Origin: Acanthacorydalis orientalis
Taxonomy: Eukaryota > Arthropoda > Insecta > Megaloptera > Corydalidae
Assembly (NCBI GenBank): GCA_034766995.1
Contig: CM068313.1
Coordinates: 54,581,981-54,645,980 of the forward strand
DNA length: 64,000 nt
Direction of reading: 5' to 3'
Part shown: positions 1 to 10,300 of the stretch, one piece after another
Layout: every line of letters begins with the position of its first letter
How positions within the stretch are numbered: the first letter of the stretch is position 1
The notes under the pieces: model-generated
What the model was told of the DNA's origin: nothing
The model's input: only the letters and a program-made list of their open reading frames with translations
Database searches by the model: none
Made by a program: the position numbers and the translations under genes

Positions 1-272
1 AGAGTTATTTTGTGTATGAGTTCAAAACGAGTGGTAAGGCAGCAGATACTGGTCGTAAACTAAACGAATGTCCAACTGACTGCGTTAGTTGAATCAGAAC
101 TAATGACGAACTGAAGGCGTTAGTTGAATCAGAACAACGCATAACAATTAAAGAGCTTGCACAAAAGTTAGACGTTAGTCATCAAACAGTTCTGAACCAC
201 TCAAAACAGTTAGGATAGAAAAATGTATATGAGTTTGAAGGTCATAAACCGCAATTATTTTTTACCAACTAT
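1..272 (+). pseudogene. Mariner transposase remnant, helix-turn-helix part only
   Basis: Translation gives broken pieces of the mariner N-terminal helix-turn-helix region (YEF.., ..LNE.., ..ELAQKLDVSHQTVLNH), followed directly by a decayed 3' terminal repeat near 250-272 (CAATTATTTTTTACCAACT). The DDD catalytic domain is absent. It is the inverted counterpart of the copy at 1849-2320. The 5' end is outside the window. Confidence 0.7.
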
Positions 273-586
273 TGGATTCGTCTTTCGATATCTTAAGATT
301 GATACTCTGAAGATGTATGTCATGGTGTATTCACTTGAAGACATCAAAAAACGAAACCGTTAGTAAAAGAAAAGATTAAAATAGTGACCTCAAGGACGAA
401 AAAATAATATTAAATATTTTTTCTGCTTCTTTGAAGATTTCTTTACTAAGATCCTCCACATTCTGTACTATTTTACCACTAGTAGATTTGTTTAACCTCT
501 CAGTGCTAAGATCATATCGATAAATCTGTCTATTTTACCGGAAGAATTTCTCTATTTTCAATCAATTGAAAATAATAAATCAATAT
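1..586. repeat. Left arm of a ~0.59 kb inverted repeat
   Basis: The reverse complement of this stretch reappears at about 1536-2128 with scattered substitutions and small indels. The inner ends share a motif around TCAATCAATTGAAAATAATA. Both arms contain the same deleted mariner copy at the same place, so the mariner was present before the inverted duplication formed. The outer end lies at or beyond the window edge, so true arm length is unknown. Spacer is about 950 bp. Confidence 0.8.
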
Positions 587-888
587 ATTTATCAATGTTT
601 GTCAAGAAAATTAATAATAGTTTAAGTCGATTTAATTTGATCAGGGTTGGAATTTAATCGCGGTTCTGTTGAAACACTTCCTGACCAAGTCATATCTAAG
701 AATTTGATTAACAAATATCTTCATATTTTTCATTGTTTTATTTAGTTTACCGATTCATAAGTCGTCTTATAATTAGAAAAGATGAAAAGATTCACTCCAT
801 CCAAACAATTGAGTGGAGTGGATCTACGTTTCAATTTTTCCAAGTGTCTACATTTAAATTTAATTCGATTCGGTTAAAAGATTGATTA

Positions 889-1456
889 TTAGGTTGGTAG
901 AAAAATAATCGATGTTTACGACCTTCAAATTCATATACATTTACAGCTTTTTTGATTTGATTAGTTGTTTTCATTGGTCCAAAACTGTTGGATCATTAAC
1001 ATCTAACTTTCGTGCAAGCTCTTGAATTGTTGTCAATGGTTTTGATTCAACTAACGTCTTCAGTTGGTCGTTATGAACTGAAAAGGGGCACCCGCTACCT
1101 TCTTCATCTTCAAGGTTCTCTTCCGTAGCATTAAAATTTTGAAACCACCATTGCTCCGTACGTTCCTTAACAGTACCAACACCAAAAGCATCGTTTAATT
1201 TACGATCAGTTTCTACTGCTTTAGCACCCGTTCTGAAGTCACACAAAAATTGCTCTTATTTGATCATTTCATTTCTAATTCAATAGTAAAACTTAAAGAA
1301 AAATCGATTATAAAACCAAATTCGATGCTATTAAAATGCAGACCAAAAAATGCATTTTAAAATGATATTAACAAGAACACGATGAAATGACATTTTCATT
1401 GACAAAATTAAAGTTAGAATTCAGAAAAATTTGCAATTATTTTCCTACCAACCTAA
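889..1456 (-). mobile_element. Internally deleted mariner (568 bp) with both terminal repeats
   Basis: TA target dinucleotides flank the element (887-888 and 1457-1458). Left end begins TTAGGTTGGTAGAAAAATAA and the right end is its near complement (TTATTTTCCTACCAACCTAA). On the minus strand 971-1246 encodes 91 residues of the mariner N-terminal DNA-binding region (LNDAFGVGTVKERTEQWWFQ, later TTIQELARKLDVND). Sequence then jumps to the 3' end, so the catalytic DD34D domain is deleted. A full mariner is about 1.3 kb. It sits in the spacer of the flanking inverted repeat and cannot encode an active transposase. Confidence 0.85.
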
Positions 1457-1506
1457 TACAAATAGTGACCTCAAAAAAATTACAAAATGAATGAACACTT
1501 CTTATT

Positions 1507-1530
1507 AGCCAATCAAAACACGAATAAAAC
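1507..1530 (+). promoter_or_regulatory. CCAAT plus TATA-like dispersed module, copy 1
   Basis: Contains GCCAATCAAAACACGAATAA, a CCAAT box followed about 15 bp later by a TATA-like AATAAAA. Close relatives occur at 2369, 3842, 25911 and 26799. Whether it has promoter activity is unknown. Confidence 0.4.
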
Positions 1531-1535
1531 TTATA

Positions 1536-2128
1536 ATATTGATTTATTATTTTCAATTGATTGAAAATAGAAGAACTCTTCAGGCAAAATAGACAGATTT
1601 ATCGATAATGATCTTAGTACTAAGAGGTTAAACAAATGTACTAATGGTAAAATAGTAAAGAATGTGGAGGATCTTAGTAAAGAAATCTTCAAAGAGGCAG
1701 AGAAAATATTTAATATTATTTTTTCCTTGAGATCACTATTTCAATCTTTTCTTCCATTAACGGTTTCGTTTATTGATATCTTCAAGTGGATACACCATGA
1801 CATACATCTTCAGAGTAACAATCTTAAGATATCGAAAGACGAATCCAATAGTTGGTAAAAAATAATTACGATTTATGACCTTCAAACTCATATACATTTT
1901 TCTATCCTAACTGTTTTAAGTGGTTCAGAACTGTTGGATGACTAACGTCTAACTTTTGTGCAAGCTCTCGAATTGTTGTGCGTTGTCTTGATTCAACTAA
2001 CGCCTTCATCTGGTCATTAGTTCTGATTCAATTAACGCAGTCAGTTGAATATTTGTTTAGTTTACGAGCAGTTTCTGCTCCCTTACCACCCATTTTGAAC
2101 TCATACAAAAAATGCTCTTATTTGCTTC
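1536..2128. repeat. Right arm of the inverted repeat
   Basis: Reverse complement of 1-586. The short open frame at 1664-1858 lies wholly in this arm and has no recognisable product. The arm includes most of the mariner remnant at 1849-2320. Confidence 0.8.
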
Positions 2129-2320
2129 TTTTCTATCTTTGATCCAACGGCCCAATTTAAAGAAAAATTAATAATAAAACTAAAGTCAATTTTATCAAAA
2201 TACAGACTTAAAAATGCACTTTGAAATGATATTAACATGAACAATATAAAATGACATTTTCATTGACAAATCTGAAGTTAGAATTCACAAAAATACGAAA
2301 TTATTTTCTTACCAACCTAA
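1849..2320 (-). mobile_element. Internally deleted mariner, shorter copy
   Basis: The left end is degenerate (ATAGTTGGTAAAAAATAATT); the right end TTATTTTCTTACCAACCTAA is followed by TA. Minus-strand translation gives fragments of the mariner helix-turn-helix with stops. The flank after the right end (2321-2400) closely matches the flank after the 889-1456 copy (1457-1540), so a larger block with the CCAAT module was duplicated too. Confidence 0.75.
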
Positions 2321-2368
2321 TACAAATAATGACCTCAAAGAAATTACAAAAAGAATGAACACTTATTC

Positions 2369-2480
2369 GCCAATCAAAACACGAATAAAACTCGTCATAC
2401 CAGAGGAGGACCAAACTTTATACATAGAGAGATAATGAAATGTTTTTTGTTCAATTTGAATATATCTGGAGGTCATATTA
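2369..2480 (+). promoter_or_regulatory. CCAAT plus TATA-like dispersed module, copy 2
   Basis: GCCAATCAAAACACGAATAA at about 2369, followed by a conserved downstream segment (ACCAAACTTTATACATAGAG). The downstream part is also recognisable after copies 3 and 5, so this is a repeat family and not a chance CCAAT match. Confidence 0.4.
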
Positions 2481-3517
2481 GAAAGGACAGAGATGAATAA
2501 AATATTTAAATATTCGCATTGATCTAAGAAATTGATAAATTCCTCTGTATGTTCAGTCTTTCTAGTTTTTTTTAATTCTCTCATTTTTTGAAAAATCATA
2601 TTCATATTTTAGTACTTTTGGGTTGCTCCCTGCTGAATTGATAATATTGCTTCAATACATAAATTTCCTCTCTAAATCAAACTACATAATTTTTCTATGT
2701 GATAAATTTTAAATTTTTTCTCATATTCCAACATCAGAATATATTAAATTCATTTACAATCATTTATTGGGAAAAGTTTCATTATGTAAAGCTCATTTAA
2801 ATTAGTCCTTAGGACACGTATGCGAACTACTTACAATTTTAATTTGTTAACTTAGCTGTAATCATAATACAGCGTATATAAATAAACGTTTTGTTTTCAA
2901 TGATGTAAATGTGTAGACGGACTCGATATAAAATATTAGTATAGAAATTATAGAGTCATATTACAGCAATATTTATGTACTAAACGTTCATAAACATTGA
3001 TCAATAGCGCAGAAGAAAGAAACGAAATTAATAGTCAATCAGTGCGATAATAACTGTTCAAATAACAATGACATTGATATTTATTGTTTCATTTCACTTG
3101 TAGTTAATTATATAGAGTGGTAAATAGTGGTGTATGTTCGTATGTGCGTGTTTCGACTAAATCGTATAAATCATGTATAGTTTGTTGAATTCAACATATC
3201 CATGCATTTACATTTAATTATATATAGTAGTAGTGTGTAAGAAAGGAGCACCGACAGCTTTTGATACAGAAATATGCTAAAATAAATAAAACAAACTAAC
3301 GTAATAAATTGATTTTTTCAATATAAAAAGTAATGAAGAAGTAACTATAATTTCTTCATTTAAGCTAAAAGAATGATACAGTATGCATGTGAATAAAAAA
3401 GTCAGCATTTCGACTGCGCAAAATAATAGCGACAATGAAACTAAAATCAAATTCCTTTACTAAATATTTCTATCAAATTTAAGGGAAATATAAATGTATA
3501 ATTCAATATTTTGTTTT
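2481..3517. other. AT-rich non-coding stretch upstream of gene A
   Basis: No convincing gene or transposon was recognised. A TATA-like GTATATAAATAAACG lies near 2873-2887 and could mark a start site for gene A. I could not find a first coding exon with a signal peptide joining in phase 0 to the exon at 4053. Confidence 0.35.
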
Positions 3518-3560
3518 GTAGCTCTTATTTTTAACACGTTGTGTTAAAAATAAGAGCTAC
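3518..3560. repeat. Perfect 20-bp hairpin with 3-nt loop
   Basis: GTAGCTCTTATTTTTAACAC is followed by GTT and then by its exact reverse complement. A direct repeat of AGATTACACAATATGT follows immediately (about 3561-3592). A perfect stem in otherwise decayed DNA suggests recent origin or conservation. Confidence 0.85.
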
Positions 3561-3599
3561 AGATTACACAATATGTAGATTACACAATATTCCACATAT

Positions 3600-3960
3600 T
3601 TTTTTTTTTAAAAAAAACAAAACTAGGAGGTGCGCTCGTAAAAATCCAGAGAGATTCGTTCACCGGTCACTGACACTCGCACCTTCTAACAAATAACAGA
3701 AATTAACAAATAATTCACACAAATAATGCGCATAAACTCTAAATCATAGTTTTCAATTGGATTTTTTTCCATTAATTAGGGCGAAGACCACACGACCACG
3801 CGATTTATAATAACCAGTCATAACACAGACCACGTGATTGATAACCAATCAAAACGCAGATCACATGACTGATATCAACCAATAATGATAACGAATAAAC
3901 CGGAATCACTGTTTCGTTTTCATAATATAGAAAGATCATTTATCGATAAATTATTTCAAA
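3600..3960 (+). repeat. Dispersed repeat ending in the CCAAT module, copy 3
   Basis: Starts with an A/T run and a GC-richer patch (AGGAGGTGCGCTCGTAAAAA), then AACAAATAACAGAAATTAAC, and ends with tandem CCAAT motifs near 3844 and 3878 and ATATAGAAAGATCATTT. The 25560-25990 segment has the same order of parts. Family unknown. Confidence 0.5.
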
Positions 3961-4052
3961 TAATACCAAAAACCATTATATTATTACTTTAAAATTTACT
4001 TAATAATCTATAAAATGTTATATTAGATAATAAATTTTCTTTTTCATTTCAG

Positions 4053-4148
4053 ATATCAACATTCGAAACAAATGTAAATGCTAGAAGAATTGGTACAAAG
4101 GGCAGTAGATTAGAAAATAATCCGATAAGAAGAAGTGCATCTGAACAG
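4053..4148 (+). CDS. Gene A, internal coding exon (32 codons)
   Basis: Acceptor TTTCTTTTTCATTTCAG ends at 4052 and donor CAG|GTAAATG begins at 4149, both good consensus. The 96-bp exon is open only in the frame giving ISTFETNVNARRIG.. to ..RRSASEQ. Phase 0 at both ends matches the phase-0 start of the exon at 7331. Composition is polar and basic with no motif recognised. The preceding exon, which should hold the start codon and signal peptide, was not found. Confidence 0.65.
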
Positions 4149-4223
4149 GTAAATGTGTTTTTCTGATATAATCTGTTATTAGAAATATTTTCAGTGTTTG
4201 AACGACATTTATCATTGGTATTA

Positions 4224-4789
4224 TTAGGTTGTTAGAGAAATAATTGCGGTTTATGATTTAAAAATTCATATACATTTTTTTAATTTAGGTTCTTTTAAGT
4301 GGTTCAGAACTGTTAAACGACAACGCCTAACTTTGGTGCAAGCTTTTGAATTGGTGTGAGTATTTCTGATTCCACTAACGTCTTCAGTTGGTCGTTATGA
4401 ACTGAAGAAGAACGTCCGTGACTTTCTTGAATTTCAAGGTTCTCGTCACCAGCACGAAATTTTTGGAACTAACATTGCTCCGTACATCCCATTGTACAAT
4501 ACCCACACCAAAAGCATCGTTTAGTTTACGAGCACTTTCTGCTGATTTATCACCAGTTTTGATTTCATACAACATTCTTCTCTTATTTTTCTCTTTTCCA
4601 TCTTTAATTAAATAGCCAAATTGGATGCAAAATTAATAACAAAACCAAAGTTGATATGACCAAAATATAGACCGAAAAATACACTTTAAAATGATATTAA
4701 CATGAACACAATGAAATGATACTTTCATTGAAAAAATTTAAGTTAGAATTCAGAAAACAAAAACCGTAATTATTTTCCTACCAATGTAA
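4224..4789 (-). mobile_element. Internally deleted mariner (566 bp) in gene A intron
   Basis: Starts TTAGGTTGTTAGAGAAATAA after TA at 4222-4223 and ends with a decayed ..TATTTTCCTACCAATGTAA before TA. Minus-strand 4384-4575 encodes the N-terminal segment (YEIKTGDKSAESARKLNDAF) and then frameshifts. It has nearly the same length and same missing catalytic part as the 889-1456 copy. Confidence 0.8.
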
Positions 4790-4803
4790 TATATACTATA
4801 CAT

Positions 4804-5790
4804 CAGCGTTTCTCAACCTTTTTACCACGCGACCCAATATATTTGATTGTATTGGTTCTGCGACCCAAATCTTTGTAACATAATTTTTTAAAAAACCTAG
4901 TAGACAAGCCACTGTTTATTGTATCAATAAATGAAATTATGCATATTTGATAACAACTTCTACGTTTGAAATGTATTATTAAGTACACTTCTACTGAGAG
5001 CGGTTCAGATTAACTTTGATTTATAACAAACACTTCAATTTCAGTTTTTATTATTGAAATTTAACTATGAAAACATGTAAGAATTATGGTTTTAATAAAA
5101 CAGTCAGTTTCAAAATTACAAAAATCACTAAAATAGTTTGAATTATATTTATTGAAACTTACATAAATTATGAATAAAATAATACAAGATAATATTTAAC
5201 GGCTTTGTTGTTGTTTATCTCCAGTTAATTTATTAATTCTTACTTTAATAGAATTATTTAATACTATTCTCATTATTGAACTTATGTTGAGTCGGTTTCT
5301 TAACTTATTTTCCGTAAAAACCATTGTTAAAAATGAACTTTCTGCCAGATAAGTTGTTGTAAATGGAAGTAATAATTTTATTGCGATTTCACTCAGAATT
5401 CGATATTCTTTTTCAATTTGTAACCAAAATTTTGGTAAATTGTTGTGTATCTTTAAACGTTATTTACAAATCATTGTCCGTTGATAACTTAATTAAATTT
5501 TCTTATTCTGATAAAGTTGAATTATTTGATTGACATTATTGAAAAGGATTTATTACTCACATATTGTCCAAAGGAATATCTCCGCTCGGTGGGAAATATT
5601 GAAACTAAGTAAAAAAATTGTTCATAAAAAATAGTCAGTAGATATCATATGCATCTATTGGTTTTAGTTCTTAATGAATATTTCAGTTAAACAAGTATTT
5701 ATGTGGAAGGTAACAGCTATCATTTCGCGACCTATCAAAATTTTATTACTATCCAGAATCGAGTAACGACTCATAGATTGAGAAACGCTG
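4804..5790 (-). mobile_element. hAT transposon remnant with 8-bp target duplication
   Basis: The 8-bp direct repeat CTATACAT flanks it exactly (4796-4803 and 5791-5798). Terminal inverted repeats are CAGCGTTTCTCAAC at the left and ..GAGAAACGCTG at the right. About 5210-5450 on the minus strand translates to the hAT C-terminal dimerisation region (..LLLPFTTTYLAESSF.. then ..NKLRNRLNISS..), resembling ZBED/FAM200-type hAT proteins. At 987 bp it has lost most of its transposase. It lies in the intron of gene A between the exons at 4053 and 7331. Confidence 0.85.
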
Positions 5791-5799
5791 CTATACATA

Positions 5800-6330
5800 A
5801 TATAATTCTGACTCCATGAACAACATGTACTGTTCGATAGTTCTATTTACTGAAAAATCCTTACTAAACCTGAATAAATGGGTTAATATTATTAAGTGTT
5901 GTAAAATAAATAAAAAAAAACTCTCAGAAAAATGGAAAAAGTATGAAAGTAAACATTTTAGTTAATCATATTTGAGTAAAAATGTTCTAAACATGACATA
6001 AAGAGACATTAATTGAAATACTATAAAAATGAATGTTTGCTATTATAATTTTTAATATTTTAGACATTTGTTCACTTCACAATCCAGTTTAAAATTTCAT
6101 TTATGTTAGATTCATGTTCGATTATTTTGTTCAACCTAATAACTTATAAAATATCACTCATTTCTGTGAAATAAATTTTAAATAACGACTATAGTTTACA
6201 GAAGTATAAGAAATAAACCCTAAATGTAGATTAAAATACTAGTGCACAGAGTGTTTTAAAAGTAGGTTTACAATTTATAGTTTCTGCATGAAATGAAAAA
6301 CTGTAAATTTTTTAAGTGATTATTTAGGTT
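5800..6330. other. AT-rich intron sequence, nothing recognised
   Basis: No open frame of note, no terminal repeats and no coding signature were seen on either strand. Confidence 0.5.
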
Positions 6331-6339
6331 TGAGATTAA

Positions 6340-6870
6340 GTATAGAAAATAATTTCGGCTAAATAGCCACCTCCGACTGCAAGTAAAATTTTTTGATATT
6401 TTGATTTTTTATCAAATTTTAGCATCTTTCCTGATTTATCCCATCGAATGAGTGCTGAATATTCTGTTTTAAGATTTCAATCCTATGAGGATAGGGCTGT
6501 TTTTCAATTAAACTGTACAGTTTCCAGTCACATTGATTTTTAAATAAATAATTTAATTTATACTGTAAAGCATTTTTTAAATTACATTTTTCAACACATG
6601 TTGACATATTTTCTAAGTTATTTCAGCGATTTATACTTTCAATCGTCTTTAGCTTGTACGCATAAACGTTGTTCTTGAGATATCCACATAAAAATATCTT
6701 TTAGAGATAAATCTGGTAATCTAAATGACCAGTTTTCGAAATAAAGTAATCCAGAAATATGGCATTCAAAGTTCCTATCATTAGACGTACTTTTTATGAC
6801 GTAGCGCCATCTGGTAAAAAATACAATTTTTTTAAGCCCAATTCATCGAATTTGTGTGTTAAAAATTTAA
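6340..6870 (-). pseudogene. Decayed DDE transposase fragment (probable Tc1/mariner superfamily)
   Basis: On the minus strand, short patches resemble the C-terminal half of a DDE transposase: one like ..LPDGATS.. near 6780-6830, a patch like ..DYQIYL.. and a glycine-rich end near 6365. Several stops and frameshifts. No terminal repeats were found. The assignment is weak. Confidence 0.35.
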
Positions 6871-7131
6871 TAATTATCTTACCGTTCATCTGTCATCGAA
6901 ACAGTATTGTCCGAAGAAAAAAATCATTAAAAAAATAGATACTTATTTATTATTACTTTATAATTCTATTTAGTTGTTTTTTTTGAAGGGTGTTTAAAGA
7001 TAGTGTGTAAAAGTAAGTGGAGTATAGAACAATATATTTATCAGACCTTTAAATGAGAAACATTTCTATAAATATGTTCCACTTGTTTTCACTTAATGAA
7101 ATAAATCATGGTTTTGAAATACAATATTTAA

Positions 7132-7133
<2 letters not shown>

Positions 7134-7207
<74 letters not shown>

Positions 7208-7220
7208 GTATATATATATG

Positions 7221-7293
<73 letters not shown>
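7134..7293. repeat. (TA)n microsatellite, ~160 bp
   Basis: Almost pure TA with a few TG interruptions, 37 bp upstream of the acceptor of the mucin exon. The YIYI open frames on both strands here are artefacts. Confidence 0.95.
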
Positions 7294-7297
<4 letters not shown>

Positions 7298-7330
7298 GAT
7301 AATCATTACGTAAAACGTTATTTGTTTTAG

Positions 7331-10300
7331 TTACAAATATGCAACACTACAGTTCCATGCCGGCCCCCACTAGAAATAGGAAATCCGTTTGAACATTATA
7401 AGCCTGGCGAAATTTCCGATAGTTCAATACAAACTTATAAAATAGACACAGTTTCAGATGGTGAGCTCGACTCGCCAAAACAAGATCATGATAATGTCGT
7501 AACAAAAAAATCGAGTACTACACACGACCTCGGTTACTATCATTCTCTATGTTGGAGTGAATTGATAACAATAACCGAATATAAAAATAGTTCCGGAACA
7601 ACGGCATCGGTGAAAAGAGAATATGCTATATCATTTGAGTCGCCAGCAGATATTCCAGACGATTACATAGATAATGACACACAGAGAAATCAAGTTCAAG
7701 TACAAGGAACAGAAAAACCGGAAGTGGCCACATATGAAATTTTTGACAGAGAAACAAAAAAAAGTATCAAAATGAATTTTACAACAGTGTCGAAGTCGAA
7801 TAATGTAGTAACTAGGGAACACAGAAATATGATGTGTGGGTCAGGACCTATTTATTTAAAGGACGTAATTGAATGGCCAACAAAAAAGAGGAAACGTATT
7901 GAAATTAAAGTCAGTCCACGAAAACACGACTGGGAAATACACAATTGCACAGTCATTACTGACAGTACAGTTAGTGATGAAACAACAACGCCTCAGATAT
8001 TTACAGAAACTCATTCTACACATACAATACCCATAGAAAATCAAAATAAAAATATTACGATTCCGACAGAAACATCCACAATTTCAAGTACCGTATCACA
8101 CAGTACTGAGTCAAAAGTACCCTCTAGCACGATTATGACATCGACAGAATCTTCAACGAGTACAAGTTCAAAGTCTCCATCGAAAGAATCGTCTTCAACT
8201 CCTAGTACATCATCACCCAGTACTGAACCAACAGTAAGCGCTAGCAAGGCCTCTTCATATAAAAATCCACCATACCCCCCACATACAAATCCTACAATGA
8301 GCACAAGCTCCAAATCTCCATCGACTGAAATGCCAAGATCCAGTACTGACTCCAAAGCAAGTACAGGCACGGATTCCTCGTCATCAGTCCTTCCAACAAG
8401 TGCAAGCTCTGCTCCTCTATCCAGTGAATTGTCTAGTCCTGGCTCGAAAACAGCAGGTACTGAATCAACGTCGAGTCCTAGTGCCACATACCCATCTGTA
8501 GAGCCATCAACGACTTCCAGTTCCAAGTCTCCATCGACTGAATTACCAAGTCGCAGTTCTGAATCAACAGTTAGCACTGGCATGGATTCCTCGTTTTCTG
8601 TGCCTTCAATGAGTGCAAGTTCTGAGTCTCCATTGACTAAATCGTCAAGTCCCAGTTCTGAATCAACAGTAAGCGCTGGGATGTCTTCGTCGTCTACAAA
8701 GTTTTCAACGAGTTCAAACTTCAAGTCTCCATGGACTGAATCGTCAAGTCCCAGTTCTCAACCCACAGTGAACGCTGGCACGGCTTCTCCATCTGCAAAG
8801 CTTTCAATGAGCACAAGCTCCAAGTCTTCATCAACTGACACGCCAAGTACCAGTACTGGATCAACAACAGTGAGCACTGGCTCAGATTATCAATCTACAA
8901 AGCTTCCAATTAGTACAAGCTCCAAGTCCCCATTGACTGACAGGCCAAGTACCAGTACTGGATCAACAACAGTGAGCACTGGCTCAGATTATCAATCTAC
9001 AAAGCTTCCAATTAGTACAAGCTCCAAGTCCCCATTGACAGACAGGCCAAGTACCAGTACTGGATCAACAACAGTGAGCGCTGGCACGGATTCCCCATCT
9101 ACAAAGCTTTCAATGAGCACAAGCTCTAAGTCTGCATCGACTGACACGCCAAGTACCAGTACTGGATCAACAACAGTGAGCACTGTCACGGATTCCCTAT
9201 CTACAAAGCTTTCGATGAGTACAAGCTCCAAGTCTCCATCGACTGAATTACCAATTCGTAGTTCTGAATCAACAGTTAGCACTGGCATGAATTCCTCGTC
9301 TTCAGTTCCTTCAATGAGTGCAAGTTCTAAGTCTCCATTGACTAAATCATCAAGTCCCAGTTCTAAAACAACAATAAGCGCTGGAACGGCTTCGTCATCT
9401 ACAAAGTTTTCAACGAGTTCAAGTTCCAAGTTGTCATCGACCGAATCCCCAAGTACCAGTACTGGATCAACAGTGAGCGCTGATACGGCTTCTCCATCTA
9501 CAAAGCTTTCAATGAGTACACGCTCCAATTCTCCATCGACTGACACGCCAAGTACCAATACTGGATCAACAAGAGTGAATACTGCCACAGACTCTCCATA
9601 TACAAAGATTTCAATGAGAACAAGCTCCAAGTCTCCATTGACTGACTCGCCAAGTACTAGTTCTGAATCAACAGTTAGTACTGGTATGGATTTCTCGACC
9701 TTGGTGCCTTCAATAAGTAAAAGCTCTGAGTATCCATTGACTGAATCGCCAGGTACAAAAACTGGATCAACAAAGGTGAGAATTGACACGGATTCTCCAT
9801 CTACAAAGCTATCAATTAATACAAGCACCAAGTCTCCATCGACTGATACACCAATTGCCAGTACTGTATCAACAAGAGTGACAACCGACACGAATTCCCT
9901 ATCTACAAAGCTTTCAGTGAGTACAAGCTCCAAGTCTCCATCGACTGACAAACCAATTACCAGCACTGAATCAACAAGAGTGAATACTGTCACAGACTCT
10001 CCATATACAAAGATTTCAATGAGAACAAGCTCCAAGTCTCCATTGACTGACTCGCCAAGTACTAGTTCTGAATCAACAGTTAGTACTGGTATGGATTTCT
10101 CGACCTTGGTGCCTTCAATAAGTAAAAGCTCTGAGTATCCATTGACTGAATCGCCAGGTACAAAAACTGGATCAACAAAGGTGAGAATTGACACGGATTC
10201 TCCATCTACAAAGTTATCAATTAATACAAGCACCAAGTCTCCATCGACTGATACACCAATTGCCAGTACTGTATCAACAAGAGTGACAACCGACACGAAT

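Noticed and set aside
3068..3102. Short ATG frame with hydrophobic start as first exon of gene A
   Set aside because: Any usable donor leaves phase 2, which puts a stop into the exon at 4053.
7053..7313. Tyr/Ile (YIYI) open frames over TA tracts here and at 13765, 28214, 36827, 38613, 47236, 47427
   Set aside because: TA repeats have no stop codons in either frame; these are not proteins.
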